Source of the DNA: Powellomyces hirtus | Lineage: Eukaryota > Chytridiomycota > Chytridiomycetes > Spizellomycetales > Powellomycetaceae | DNA length: 64,000 nucleotides | Direction: 5' to 3' | Assembly (NCBI GenBank): GCA_025526995.1 | Contig: JAHLKG010000020.1 | Coordinates: forward strand, 372,001-436,000 | In this document: one piece after another, positions 1 through 13,139 of the stretch | Numbering within the stretch: position 1 is the first letter of the stretch | Layout of the letters: the number at the start of each line of letters is the position of its first letter | Position numbers and translations under genes: made by a program | The notes under the pieces: generated by a model | Database searches by the model: none | The model's input: only the letters and a program-made list of their open reading frames with translations | Told to the model about the DNA's origin: nothing

Positions 1-2242
1 CAACAGATGCTGGTTGACAATCTGGAACTCGCCAGACAGCACACGTCGAGTGTATATGTTGCTCGTGTACGGTTCCTAGAGAGCAAAACAACATATCCAA
101 AGGTTAAAATCACCAAGAAAGGGAATCAAATAATGAAAGGAGTCGAATAACTCACAAAGCACTCGTTGTTTCCAAGGATTTGCGAAGTGGAGGCAGTAGG
201 CATCGGCGCAACCAACAAACTGTTTCGTACACCGTGCTTCGCAATGCGAGCTCGCAACTCAGGCCAGTCCCACATGTCGGAACACTCCACTTTCCACATG
301 TCGGGCTGCAGAATGCCTTGGCTGACCGGAGAGCCTTCGTAAGTCTCGTAAGGACCAAGCTTCTCGGCCAACTCGCAAGAAGCCTCCAGAGCGGCAAAGT
401 AGAGGGTCTCAAAGATTTGTCGATTCAGTTTTCCGGCAGCAGGCGAGTCGAATGGTAACCTCATCTTGATGAACGCATCTGCAAGACCCTGCACACCGAG
501 ACCGATTGGACGGTGCTTCATGTTGGATCTACGGGCTTCTTCGACCGGGTAATAGTTTACATCAATGATCTTGTTCAGGTTCTTGGTCATAATGTGAACA
601 ACCTCGCGCAGCTTCTGGAAGTCATACGACGGGCTTCCGTTTTGTTTGACGACGAAATTTGGGAGGGATACGGAAGCCAAGTTACACACGGCGACCTCGT
701 CCGGAGAAGAGTACTGGACAATCTCGGTACACAGGTTGCTGCACTTGATGGTGCCCAGGTTCTTCTGGTTGGACTTTTGATTGCACGCATCCTTGTACAG
801 CATAAAAGGAGTTCCGGTTTCCACCTGGGACTCCAAAATAGCGTACCAGAGCTTTTGCGCCTTGATCGTTTTGCGGGCGCGGCCTTCTCGCTCGTACTTT
901 GTGTACAGAGCCTTGAATTCGTCACCGTAAACTTCGGACAGGCCGGTGGCTTCCGAAGGGCAGAACAAACTCCAGTCTCCGTTTTGCTCGACACGTTCCA
1001 TGAACAGATCGGGAATCCACAAGGCGTAGAAGAGCTCACGCGCACGGTGCTCCTCTTTGCCCGTGTTCTTCTTCAACTCCATAAACTCGAAGACATCAGC
1101 GTGCCATGGCTCGAGGTACACGGCGAATGCTCCAGGTCGCTTGTTACCACCTTGGTCGACGTACCGGGCAGTGTTGTTGAAAACTCGAAGCATGGGCACG
1201 ATGCCGTTGGAGTGGCCGTTGGTACCAGCAATGTAAGATCCGAGAGCACGGATCTTGTGAATGTTCAAACCAATGCCTCCAGCAGTCTTGGAGATCATGG
1301 CGCAGGTCTTGAGAGTATCGTAGATACCTTCTATCGAGTCGTCCTTCATGGTCAACAAGAAGCAAGAGGAGAGCTGAGGACGCGGAGTACCAGCGTTGAA
1401 CAATGTCGGTGAGGCGTGGGTAAAGTACTTTTCGGACATGTAGTCGTAAGTTTGAATAGCAGCCTCGACGTCATCGCCGTGGATACCCACAGCGACACGC
1501 ATGAGCATGTGTTGAGGACGTTCCGCAACTTTGCCGTTAATACGCAGCAAGTACGATCGCTCCATAGTCTTGAAACCAAAGTAGTTGTAGTTGAAATCAC
1601 GATCATAAATGATCGCAGAGTTTAACCGGTCCGCATGTTTCACAATGGATGTGTAGGTGGTGTCGGATATCATGGAGGCTGGTTTGCCGGTTTTGGGGTT
1701 GATGTATCTGTGCAAGTCTTCCATGACCTGGCTGAACTGCTTCTTTGTTTCTTTGTGGAGATTGGCAACCGCAATACGCGCGGCCAGAAGTGCATAGTCG
1801 GGGTGTTTGGTCTGGATGATTGTAAAATGATGAGACATTGGATAGACAACTGGAACTACGATTGGGTCAAACATACGGTAAGGTATGCGGCCGTCTCTGC
1901 AGCCAGGTTGTCCAGTTCAACGGTAGTCACTCCCTGGTAAACACCGCTGACGACCTATCAGGAGCAGAGTGGGTTAGAAACGACTTGCAAGACAGCCAAG
2001 AGTGTTGACCCACGCATGGTCGGACATACCTTCTGAGCGACCTCAGCAGGGTCGACAAAGTTCATGTCGAGGCCATAACAAAGCTTGGAGAGCCTCGATG
2101 TGATCTTGTCGAAGGCCACACGCTCGGGCCGACCATCTGGACGAGGACACAAAGAAAATCCTGTGAGCTGGGAACGGCAATGCAATTTGCAATGCACGGC
2201 TCAGACGGTTGTTCTGGGCTTACCTCTCTTGACCACGAACAT
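1..2242 (-). CDS. RNR1: Ribonucleoside-diphosphate reductase large subunit (class I), C-terminus cut by window edge
   Basis: Reduces ribonucleotides to deoxyribonucleotides for DNA synthesis; cytosolic, partners the small subunit RNR2. Exons on the minus strand are 2224-2242, 2030-2136, 1877-1954, 156-1811 and 1-75 (continuing off the window). All junctions are GT-AG and in phase. The start MFVVKRDGRPERV matches the family N-terminus with its ATP-cone; the spliced protein then runs through [13 protein letters not shown]. The family segments [13 protein letters not shown] (substrate-site cysteine), NLCTEI (catalytic-cysteine region) and [11 protein letters not shown] are present, and after the last intron [18 protein letters not shown]. 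The long open frame that appears to start at 1874 begins inside an intron. The redox-active C-terminal cysteine tail lies outside the window. It is divergently arranged with DDB1 across 886 bp. Confidence 0.98.
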
Positions 2243-3128
2243 GGATCGATGTTCAAACTGTGAAGGGGCGGGTGGGAGGAAAGGGTCGTGTATCGGGGGT
2301 ATCTATCACAGCAGTTGAACAGATCAATGTGTGGACGAGTGCGATGCTGGATAGGAGGAGACAATTGCAGGCGGCGAGGGGGAAATATGGGGGGGCGGGG
2401 GGTGGAGGTCCGGATCCTTTTATATGAGTTTTCTGTCCGGACTGGCTGGACACGCTACACTTTTTCCTGCTGGTTTGACTGTGCGCAAGGGTCCAGTGGA
2501 GTCCGGACTCGGAAAGCTCTCTCCACTCAATCAAAGCTCTATGTCCGCATTTGAAATCTCTCCCAAGCCACAATGTTGCATGCACTGCTGCTGCTGCGCT
2601 CGCCATTTTCGTCACCATGATTTTTACTGTACCTTGTGGTTCTCGTTCGCGCCGACATTGGTCAGGTGCGGAGAGTTGTGTGGTGCAGTGGGGCTAGTTT
2701 TTTTCCTAACGAGCTTGCTCTGGTGGGAAGGGGCAATGTCGTGGTGCAGAGGTCTCTTGCGCATCGGCACTGACTGAGAATTGCAACGGAAATGCAACGG
2801 GAGCAAGGTGTCAAATGGGACTGGCATTATAATTACCACAGGTCATTTTCATACAACCGAAGGGTCAGGATACAGTAGTTGCGAAGAAGGACCCTGTCAC
2901 ATCAAGTCCGAATCAAAACAACTCGTTCTTTGATTTCTCCGGTTTCTATGAGTCCTTCTCTGTACATCCTACATCCAGTATCTTCTTTACGTAATGGGCT
3001 ATGCTACATATGGGATTGCGCTGATGACACTCCCATGCCGAATCTAGTACACCCGCCCATCGCATTCCTTCGTTCGTTCAGGCAGGTCGTCCATGCACCA
3101 TTTGCGAAAACGTTCTCAGTCATTCAAA
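2243..3128. promoter_or_regulatory. Divergent intergenic region between RNR1 and DDB1
   Basis: This is 886 bp with no convincing gene, bounded by the two start codons. It should hold both promoters. I see no ACGCGT (MCB) box. One E2F-like core, TTCGCGCC, is at 2646-2653, and short related TCCGGACT blocks occur around 2434 and 2502. None of these is proven functional. Confidence 0.5.
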
Positions 3129-6100
3129 ATGTCGGGTCCCAATCTCTATGTCGTCAGCGCAAGGAAGCCGGACTCGGTCTCCCATGTCCTGAGAGCAAAC
3201 TTTACCGCTCCAAGCCACATCAATGTCATAGTCAGGTACGGTTGTCCCTTCGAGGCTTCTTGTCAGCTTCAGACATTCTTATGTGATTTTGACAGCAAAA
3301 CGACCCACCTGGAAATCTACGTACTGGAGTCTGCTGCTAATGGTTCGAAAGAAAAATACTTGCGACTGGTTCTCGATGCCCCGATATACGGTCGTATCGC
3401 AACTTTGGGCAAATGTCGGATGCTGGTAAGGGTCGGGAGGTTAAGTCGGACATTCCTTTAAGATCGCTATTCATTTCGATGCTCTCCTCGGGCGAGCAGA
3501 ACCGATCGCAAGATACCCTCGTCATCTCGACCGAAAGGCACAGGTTCATGGTGATATCCTACAACGCGAGTCAGCTTCGGTTGGAAACAGAGATCGTGGA
3601 CGACATCAGCGAGCTTCTGGCGTCACCGACAGATAATCCCCATATCGGACTTGTGCAGCCCGATGGCGAGTTTGCCGCGTTCCACAACTATCGAGGGTCT
3701 CTGAAAGTCATCGAAATCGCAAAGCATTGCACAGGCTCCAAGCCACATAAAAAGACATCCCGGGACTTGCGAAGGCCCATGGTTCCGATAAACTTCAGGT
3801 TGCTACTGAATGAACGCGTCTTGACCTGCGACCAGAGATACTCAAACAATCGGCTAGATTGGAGGAGCACTACGTTCTCTCGCTTGCATTTATGGAAGCA
3901 CCGCCGGGAGTCGACGCGAAACCTCTTCTCGCTGTCCTCTATCAGGATCACAGATCGAGCCGGCATCTCAAAATCTACACCGCAAACTTTGTGTCGGGCA
4001 GGCTGCAGGAGTTCAAGGGTCTTGGTGCACAGAACCTGGATTACGGCGCAAACACGCTGATACCTATCCCCCGCGCAAGTGGTAAGAACGCCCCTGCAAA
4101 CGCTCGAAATCTGCTTTGAGATTGATGCCTTAGGGTTTTGTCCATCATTACTTGTAGGTAGTGGTGTGATCGTTATATCTGAACAAAACATAACGGCCGT
4201 CACACCAAAAGGGAATAAAAGCATCACCATTAGACCCACCATCATGAAATGGTACCGAGTCATTGTCTCATGTTGTCGTCAAAGCTGTGCTGACGTTGGT
4301 GTTGCAGCTGGGACCGCTTTGATCCAGAAGGAACCCGATATCTCCTTGGTGACTATGAAGGCAAGCTCTACGCATTGATTCTGATCATGGCAAACGATGC
4401 CGTAGTAGACGTGCGGTTAGAAGACTTGGGTCAAGTAAGCGGTAAACCCGGCCCGCGCTCAATGGCTTCTCAGCCGTTTACGCTGCTCTCTCGTCTAGGT
4501 CACACAAGCATCTGCCGTTGCCTATCTGGACGCTGGCTACGTGTATGTCGGATCTCACTTTGGTGACTCGCAGCTCGTTCAGCTATCCACACAGCCGAAT
4601 GAGCGCTACGAATACGTTGACATCAAGATGGAATTTGAGAATCTCGCTCCTATTATTGATTTTTGCGTCGTCGATATTGAAAAGCAAGGACAAGTAGGTT
4701 ACTCGTTGCTGCGGGGGCAGTGAATAGGCGTTTCGGGATTCTAACAACGTTTTTGGTCTACTAGTCACAGGTGGTTGCAGCGTGCGGCGGAAACAAGGAT
4801 GGTTCCTTGCGTGTCATAAGAAATGGAATAGGAATCGAAGTTCTCGGCACGTTGAACGACGTTCCGGATCTGAATGGAATCTGGGCGCTGAAACCGTCGT
4901 TTGATGCACCGTGAGTGGCGATATAGCATGCAATCTTCCGACCGGCACTGCCCGTCAATGCTCTTGATTCTCATCCTCCATCTCGGGGTTCAGACTAGAC
5001 GACACTTTGGTCCTGTCGTTCATTTCAGAAACGAAGCTTATAGGAAAAGATGAAGATGGAGATCTAGGACCCATTGATGATGCCGACGCTGGAGATTTCA
5101 TTCTTGATCAGACTACCCTCGCATGCGCCAATGTCACTGGTGATCAGACTGTGCAGGTGTGTGGCTTTGACACCCATCTCGTCCCAGACCGTAGAGTTGT
5201 AAACGACCCCTCCCCAAAGGTCGTCCCCACGGGCATCAATCTGTTGGCGTCTTCGTCGAGATCGCGACTGTCTACTTGGACTCCGCCACGAAATGCACGG
5301 ATCCACCACGCGTCTATCAATCCTCAACAAATAGTTTTAGCGATGAGCGGCGGATTTGTGGTGTACCTGGAAGTCCATCAGGGTGCCTTACAACAAGTGA
5401 GGTGAGGTAGTCTCCACAGGGTTTGCGTCAAGTTGACATTCTGCGGTGCTGAGGCTGGAGCAAACACTTCTAGCGAGATCGAACTGGAACACGAAGTCTC
5501 CTGCATAAATATCAGCCCACTGCAGTCAGTGTCACCACTACGCTCAGACTATTGCCTTGTTGGTCTCTGGACGGATATGACTGTGCGACTACTCGAGCTC
5601 CCGTCATTGAAAGAGTTTGATAAACAGATCACAGAGCAAGGTGAGCGTGGGGACGGGTTTTCTTCATGTGCACTCCATTTGTATTGATTGCTTTATCCCG
5701 GCTCAGATATGATACCTCGGTCAGTTCTGCTGGTGACCATGGGTGGCATCGACTTTGCTATGGCTGCTCTTGGTAAGGCTCATTCCGCGGGAGAATAGGT
5801 TTCCAAGTGCTCTTAATTTCTCATGCGTGTGCACTCTTAGGGGATGGACATCTGTACACATTCCAGCTTCACTCAACCTCCCGCCGCTTTTGCGAGCGAA
5901 AAAGCGTGTCGCTCGGCAGCCGTTCCATATCGCTATCTACATTTGCATCGCAGGGTAGCACCTGTGTGTTTGCCGCGTCAGATCGACCAACCGTTATGCA
6001 CATGAGTAACGGCAAAATCCTCTATTCTCCAGTTAATCTCAAGGTGCGAAAAACCGTCACGCCCTGTTTCACGTTTCACAAAATAGCTTACGGTGGTGGG

Positions 6101-7764
6101 TTCGTTATAGGAAGTCACGCATATGTGTCCGTTCCACTATGATGAGGATGCACTGGCGTTGGTCACGGGCGGCGCTCTGAAAATTGGATTGGTGGAAGCC
6201 ATTCAGAAGCTGCACGTTAAAAAGATCCCGCTGGGCGAGACCGTGCGGCGCATAGTGCACGATGAAAATGCTGGTGCATTTGGAATCCTGACGTTGCGCA
6301 CCGTGCGGGATCAAGAGAGCGAGGAGGAGGAGGAGAAGGGATTTGTGAGGATATTGGATGATCGCACATATGAAGGTGAGGGGGGTGCAATCTACAACAC
6401 GGCTAGTGCATTGGCCTTGTGGGCAATGGGCTCAGTTAAACCGTACCCGTAGGTCTGGATGAATACGCCCTGGAACCCTTCGAGAACCCGCAATCGATCC
6501 ATCTTGTCAATTTTGGTAGTCAACAGTTTATGTGTGTGGGAACTGCCTATGTGCTGCCGCAGGAGGAAGACCCGGCCAAGGGCCGCATTCTCGTGTTTGC
6601 GATTACCGAGAGCCGACGATTGCGGCTGATCACTGAAACGCAGGTTCATGGCTGCGTGTACTGCTTGTCGGCTGTCGGCGGACGCCTGTTGGCCGGTGTC
6701 AACAGCAAGGTATGACTACAATTGCGCCAACAAGCGGGATAGACGTGTAGGCTCAGCTACCACTTTTTCCCCTCTCTCACAAGGTGCAAACCTTTGCCTT
6801 AGAGTTGAAAGAAGACGGAGCGACGTGGTCCTTGACTTGGAAAGCAACGCACCACGGCAACATTATTGTCTACGCGCTGGCCGTCCGGGGCGACTTTGTC
6901 CTCGTCGGCGACCTCATGAAATCAGTCAAAGTCCTGCAATACAACTCACAAGACGACACGCTGACCAAACTGGCGCAGGACCACGATTCGGTGTGGATCA
7001 CGGGCCTGGAAGCCGTCGACGACGACCTGTATGTCGCGGCTGAACATAACCAGAACCTGGTGGCGTTCCAGAAGATCAGCGAGGCGGTCAGCGAATCGGA
7101 ACGGGACCGGTTGAAACAGTGTGGGTGGTTTCATGTGGGACAGGGAGTCAATCGGATACGAAGAGGTAATTGGTTTAGTCAAGCATTATGCTCAGCCGGG
7201 GGGAGCATTTTGGCGAACGCCAGATGACTGACACCTATCGTGCCAAAGGCGCACTGACCACGAATCTGGTCGACCAAGAGCATCCAATTGGCAAGCCGGT
7301 GCTGATCTACTGCACCGTGACGGGTGGCTTGGGCGTCATTGCGTCGGTCGATGACAAGACGTATGGTATCCTCTCCGACGTTCAGGAAAACATGCGGCTG
7401 ATTGTGCGCGGCGTGGGGGAGCTCAGGCATGACCAGTGAGTAGCGCACACTTCCCCAAAACCCTTGGGTATGGATGCTCTACAGAAAAATTCAGCTTACT
7501 TACAACAATTTGGTTTTGTTTCTATGCATCAGGTGGCGCGCGACGGCCGACATGCGTGGGCCCGAACGCCCGTCGACCGGGTTCCTGGACGGCGACCTCA
7601 TTGAGCAGTATCTCGACCTGACGCGCGAGCACAAGGAGGCGGTCATCAAGGGGACCCGGAGCACGGGGGATGGGCCGCAACATGAGAGTAAACGGATGAA
7701 GAAGCTGGATGTGACGGTCGAGGAACTGGTCCATATTGTGGAGGAAATGACTCGGCTTCATTGA
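3129..7764 (+). CDS. DDB1: DNA damage-binding protein 1, CUL4 E3 ligase adaptor
   Basis: Three-beta-propeller adaptor of the CUL4 ubiquitin ligase, acting in nucleotide-excision repair and replication control. It is assembled from 17 exons: 3129-3235, 3296-3425, 3500-3798, 3858-4081, 4158-4251, 4308-4434, 4499-4693, 4765-4910, 4994-5401, 5474-5640, 5707-5772, 5841-6043, 6111-6375, 6453-6709, 6784-7165, 7249-7435 and 7533-7764. The total is 3489 nt (1162 aa; human is about 1140). Diagnostic stretches are SKTTHLEIYVLE near the N-terminus, FVGSH-like YVGSHFGDSQLVQL, DRPTVMHMSN, GDFVLVGDLMKSV, and the C-terminal helical-domain sequence TGFLDGDLIEQYLDL ending VEEMTRLH. The acceptor at 3499 (or 3496) is chosen by frame. 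Exon 9 (4994-5401) is less well conserved and may hide one more intron. Identity is not in doubt. Confidence 0.95.
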
Positions 7765-7998
7765 GAAGCCCCCGCAGAGTGCAGGAAGCGTGTGCGTAAT
7801 GTATAGTTTTCATTTTCAGATTTACAGAGAGGAAACAGGGGAGGGGCCAGTATTTACATGTGAGTCAGTCACTCGGGGAGACGATATCCCCTTGGATTCG
7901 AGAGCAAGCCATTTACAACATCGATATCTGCATGTACATATATACAATCGGCGGCGAGAGCCGAGAAACAGCATCATTGGGAGGAGAACCATCCATCA

Positions 7999-8499
7999 TT
8001 ACTGTTTGGGGGGTTTGGTGGCGCCGCCGCCGGTTGAGGGCTGGAAGTCAGGCATGTCGTTCGGATAGGTGCTGCTCTTGACGTCCTGCTGGCCTGCGGG
8101 CTGGAAGGCCTGTGGGACGGGTTGCGGGTAGTAATACTGGGGCGGCTGCTGTTGCTGGACAAACATGGGCGCTGGTCCGAATCGCATGGTATTCGTCGGC
8201 GGCAGGCCCATCTCCATCATCTGCGCGTTCTGTCTCGCGACCGCCCGCTGTCGTCGGCGGTACAGGAAAAAGAGGGCCACGAGGGAGAGGATAAAGACGA
8301 CAGTGAGGACCGCGCGGAGGATCATGTTGAAGGTGCGTTCGGCTTCGCTGCGTTGTTGGGAGGGGACAAACACGACGGCGCTGCTGCCTGCTGGGGTGTC
8401 ATTGAGGGTCTGGGCAAGCGTGCTGCTGGGGAGGGCGGCGAGCAGGAGCGAAAATGCGAGGAGAGCGGGGGCGCGGGTTGGGGTGAGATGGGGAGACAT
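7999..8499 (-). CDS. Small single-pass membrane protein, function unknown
   Basis: Single exon, 166 aa, no family recognised. The N-terminus looks like a cleavable signal peptide (hydrophobic PALLAFSLLLAALPSSTLA, residues about 11-29). A short luminal or extracellular segment follows, then one strong membrane span at about 58-80 (MILRAVLTVVFILSLVALFFLY) closed by the basic stop-transfer YRRRQR. The cytosolic tail is rich in P, Q and Y (QQQQPPQYYYPQP), a composition typical of adaptor-binding tails. It converges on the DDB1 3' end with about 230 bp between. The first ATG after an in-frame upstream stop was taken. The membrane topology is well supported; the role is unknown. Confidence 0.7.
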   Translation of the reverse strand: MSPHLTPTRAPALLAFSLLLAALPSSTLAQTLNDTPAGSSAVVFVPSQQRSEAERTFNMILRAVLTVVFILSLVALFFLYRRRQRAVARQNAQMMEMGLPPTNTMRFGPAPMFVQQQQPPQYYYPQPVPQAFQPAGQQDVKSSTYPNDMPDFQPSTGGGATKPPKQ

Positions 8500-10185
8500 G
8501 GCTTTTGGGAATGAGGAAGATGCTGAACGTGAGTTTTTGAAGGAATGCGAATGCAGATGAAGGACTAGATGTTTAATAGGCGGGTGGAGGCGGGGGACAG
8601 TTAAAAGTTTTTGGTTGGTGTATGCCCCTCCCCTGTCAGTCTGTTCAATCCAGTCTCTTCAACTTGTCTTGGCAGCACTCGCACTCTCAAAAGTCAATGA
8701 GGGAGTGAAGGGTTGTTTGACCGCACGCAAAGGAGGGATGGGCGCGTTTCATTCACTTAATGATTGACTCCTGCGTTTCAGATTGATTGACCCGCACAGC
8801 CACTTCCCCCCTCGCCCCAATTCAGACATGTGACTTCCCAAGGCAGAAGGCATAGTCGATTTATGTGGCTCGGAAGCATTTTCGGGCAATCCTGGAACTC
8901 TTCCGCTATAATAGCAGGAGAACTCCCAGGGATGCTTGCAAGGCAGGCATCTACCATAGATGAACAAACGGTGAATCCTGCGGCCGGCCACTACCATGGA
9001 AGGTATCTGAGCATAGCATCCGTATCTGAACGTAGCATTCCAGCGGCAGTATAGTTGGAGGACAGATGGAGGGCGGCGGGTTTGCCGGGCGCAACCGTTT
9101 CAATTGCGGATACACTTCAGTTTGCATATAGACAAGGAATGGCAAGTCATGTCAATCACTGGACCACTGTTCGCGTTGGTAGTGATTTTGATGTACCGTT
9201 CGTGATTGCGTCAAGAATTCCCCCTCCAAGACCTTGTCGCGTCGTGTCCTCACGAAACAGTTCTGGCAACAGATGTCAATTTGAAGCCCAGGTTTCTACA
9301 GGAAGATAGCACGTCAAGCAGACTTCTTCGGAACTTGAGGCCGCTTTCTTCCGTTCCACGAGCCTCGCCAGAATGCTTCAGATCTTTGAGAACCTTTGCG
9401 ACGGTGGCCTCGCATTCAGTACACTTCCCTTGCGAGTCGCTACCAGCAAGCTTCATGTCCGACGAGCAGGTATCGGAACGCCCTGTACGCGACTTCCGAT
9501 TGCTACAGCGTTTTTGCCCGTCGTATTTTCTTCCTGTGCCGACGAGTCGTACTTTGTCAACAAGAGTTACGAGCCAGTTTTGCTGACATTGTTGCCAAGC
9601 CACTCTGGCCGTTGGTCTCAGCGCGTCATCCAGCAAAAACCCAAAAGGACAGATATAAAGTACTCCTGGAGCACAGGTGCTCATTGGGAGTTCCATTGAA
9701 ATATACTCGTAGTAGATAAGACCCGCTGTCCGCTGGTGTCTCCTGAAATATCCAGTGTGTGTGTGTGTGGTCCGCACATTGCGCGCGAACATTTACCCAG
9801 AATAGCTCGCTAAAGCATATTCACGCGCAAAGATACCGATCCTCTCACCCCGTCATCTTGCGTCCAGTTGCGGTTGGCAGCACCACAATACAAAACGTTG
9901 GGTCCACGCTCCCTCCCTCCGTCCTCCGGCCGGGACTTTGGCCGTCTGTCTCGCAAGCACCTTGCAGAGCAGCTCAACCGGCAGACCGCAACTCCCACCT
10001 CCTTGGAACAATACGGACAATATCATTTGCCGGTGACAGCAATACAAGCCACTGCGCAACTGAACACCAACACAACGAACGGGCTATACGGGAAATCGTC
10101 AGTGCCTTCCTCTGTTTCCCCAGGGTTTCATATCCCGTTACCACCCCTTTTTGCGGTTCCGACTGGGACCCCACAACCGCCGAAA
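8500..10185. other. Gene-poor interval upstream of SAC1
   Basis: No recognisable gene. The longest open frame (minus, about 9250-9792) has random-looking composition and no conserved motif. A short (GT)n run lies near 9755-9768. The last few hundred bases must contain the SAC1 promoter. Confidence 0.4.
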
Positions 10186-12936
10186 ATGGTCTACGACTCT
10201 CTGAACCTGTACATCTCGAGCGAGAGTTTCACATTTGAACCGTCATATGTCGATCCATCTGTGCGGCGTGAAACACTCGTCATTAACAGGGAGGACTGTT
10301 CTTTGCAGCTGAATGCTCCGCCTGCCTCAACTTTGAGACAAGAGGAAGTTGTCAGCATATATGGACTAGTCGGCATCATCAAGCTCAATGCAGGAGATCA
10401 CATTGTCGTCATTAATGCACGCGAAAAAGTGGGGAGAATACTGGGGCACAATATCTATAAGCTGACGGGGCACAAGATCATTCCAGTACAACGCTCAAGA
10501 CGGCATTTGACGGAACAGCAGGTTTGATATTTTTCTGCCAGATATGATGACAGGCTCCCACCCGGCGACTGACTCGGAACATCTAGATCCAAGATGATGT
10601 TAGCTACGTCGTCATGTTAGACACCCTTCTGGGTGCAGGGTACTTTTATTTCTCAAACACCTTTGAGATCACCAACACCCTGCAGAGACAAAACAGTAGC
10701 ACATCATCAAGCGGACCGTTATGGCAACGTGTATGTAACGAGGCCGCTGTTTTGTTTTCGTGCAAACTGCAGCCTCATCTCATGTGGGCTGCGACAGGCG
10801 GACGAGCGATTCTTCTGGAATCGCTATATGCACAAGCGGCTGATTGACTTTAGCCGTGCGAATCCAGAACATGATGTAGGAATTGTACACTGCCGGTAGA
10901 TTCCAGCAGTCGTGGCTGACAAGTTGTTTCAACATCTTAGCTGAGTAATTTCATCATGCCCATAACCTGTGGATGTAAGCGGTATATTGAAGTCAATCGA
11001 CACTGGTTCGTCCCATACTGATTGGGGATCTCTACAGTCATGTCCATTAAGGAAGCATCTATCAACACCCACCGATTCACCTTCGCCCTCTTGAGTCGTC
11101 GATCACATCATCGTGCCGGACCGCGATACCATTCGCGGGGGGTGGATGACAACGGCAACGTCTCAAACTTTGTGGAAACCGAGCAAATTGTAGTGACGGA
11201 ACAAGGGGATCAGGCTGCATACGTGCAAACTCGAGGTTCTATGCCATTCTACTGGACGCAAACTGCCAATATCAGATACCAGCCTAAACTGGAAGTGATA
11301 CCGAATCCGAAAACGGTATGGCTCAACAAAGATCATCAAGTGTCCCTCAGCATTGCACTGATGAGCCCTTGTGAACAACGTTTAGGCAGAATCGTTCAAA
11401 AAGCACTTCAAGCAACAGATGGACCTGTACGGCAATCAGATTGTTGTCAACCTCATCAACAAACACGGTTACGAGCAGAAGATGGGTGTGGAATTTGCGC
11501 GGCAGATCAATCTCCTCAATGAGGGCCGTATCAGGTACATCAGCTCAAACCGCCCTCAGACACCGCCGCCAGAATGCCGCTAACAGATTGTGGCGCCCTG
11601 CCCGGTTCCTTTAGATACGTCCACTTTGATTTCCATCACGAATGTCGGAAAATGCGCTGGGACCGCATTTCGGTGCTCATGGATGACATTCGCAACGAGC
11701 TTGCGGCACAAGGGTACGTGGTGCGATCCTGAACGACAGCCGTCACGCATGAATTCTCACACATCGACACGCTCTTTCAGATATTTCAAGAAAAGTGCGA
11801 AAAGCGGACTTGTAGAGAAACGACAGACATCCGTCGTGCGGACCAATTGCATGGATTGCCTTGATCGTACCAACGTCGTTCAGAGTGTCCTTGCCCGCAC
11901 CTCACTGACCGCGCAGCTCATCGAATTGGGCATTTTGCCCCCCACGGGCCGTGTGGAAGATGCTCTTGATGTGGAGCGGATGTTCAAGCACAGTACGTGT
12001 CAAACAACCACCATATCCGGTCAATAGTCATCCCTGCTGACACGGTCACATTGATTTGTTCTGTGCATCTCAGTTTGGGCTGACAATGCGGACGAGATCA
12101 GTCGTCAGTACAGCGGAACCGGCGCACTCAAAACAGATTTCACCCGTGGTGGCAAGCGAACGCGCGCGGGTGCACTTCAGGATTTCCGAAACTCGGCAGT
12201 TCGATATTTCAGGAACAACTTTTTGGACGGCTCACGTCAGGTAAGAGTCAATATCCTCCGAGCCGTTTCACATCTTTACACAATGGTTATGAACTCAAGA
12301 TTTTTGCGTCGGGGGCTTTTTAGGACGCATTTAATCTGATGCTGGGTGTATATGAGGTCAATCCCACCCTGGCTTCGCCTTTCCTCAACCAGGACAAGCC
12401 AATCCGTTACCTTGCGGTAAGGGTTCTCAATTGAGGCGTAACAATGGGAATTCATCACATCGAAGTTACACAATACTGCGATACTAATTGGCATAATTTT
12501 GTAGCTACCTCTCGCACTGATCAGCAGCATATTTATGATTATGGTGATCTTCTTTGGCACACCATGTGAGTGAAATTTCGAACTCTATGGCGGTTGATGG
12601 CCTGTATGCGTCGTGGCCAAATTCCTGATTAAAGTCTGCCCTTTCCCTCACTCAGACTCTCTCTCCTACCGCCTCCTTCTCACCTCAATGTGCTCCGTCG
12701 TCATGTTCGTTTGCTTGAAACTGATAACGCATTTCGGAACGGACTATGTCGACCTGCCGCGTCTCGCCGCCAAGATTGTCTCGGAAACAGCAGCAGGAGG
12801 CAAACTGCACGACCATTACGAAATGGACACGTTTGCAGATGCAAAACCGCAGCCGGGCGCCGGTGGACCCGTGAATCAGAACGCGAAAATCATTCCCGAA
12901 ACTGTCGCAACCCTTGGGCGAGAGAAGGCTAACTGA
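10186..12936 (+). CDS. SAC1: Phosphoinositide phosphatase SAC1
   Basis: Dephosphorylates PI4P at the ER and Golgi and anchors in the ER membrane. There are twelve exons: 10186-10521, 10587-10730, 10798-10875, 10941-10974, 11038-11315, 11386-11534, 11615-11713, 11781-11992, 12074-12240, 12324-12416, 12505-12565 and 12656-12936. They give 1932 nt, 643 aa (yeast 623). The Sac domain shows ADERFFWNRYMHKRL, the RAGPRYHSRGVD block, YVHFDFHHECRKM and the catalytic CX5R motif CMDCLDRT with Cys at about 396. WADNADEISRQYSGTGALKTDF follows. Two membrane spans lie at the end: residues about 531-549 (LPLALISSIFMIMVIFFG) and 556-576. A 34-nt exon (10941-10974, LSNFIMPITCG) is needed for continuity. Introns are 63-90 bp. 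Confidence 0.97.
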
Positions 12937-13139
12937 GGGAATTCTTTCTTTGGCGAGAGCCGTGTATAGATCCTCTTCTTTTTGGTAGACAGTGGGACAT
13001 TCCTCATTCCTACAATATGCTATCTATTCTCTCTTATTTGGATATGGTCCTACTCTATCCAATGTTTTATGACATGAGAAGTACATAAGAACCCGCGCGT
13101 TGTATCATAGGGAAAGTACAGCTCGTATGAAAGCACGTC

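Noticed and set aside
126..1874. RNR1 as a single-exon 582-aa protein starting at 1874
   Set aside because: The first residues are translated from an intron (1812-1876) and the end runs into another (76-155). Splicing restores the conserved N-terminus and NNECFEPYTSN.
9250..9792. Minus-strand 180-aa frame with a CTECE motif
   Set aside because: Composition looks random, no conserved pattern, no plausible splice partners; the Cys spacing alone is not enough.
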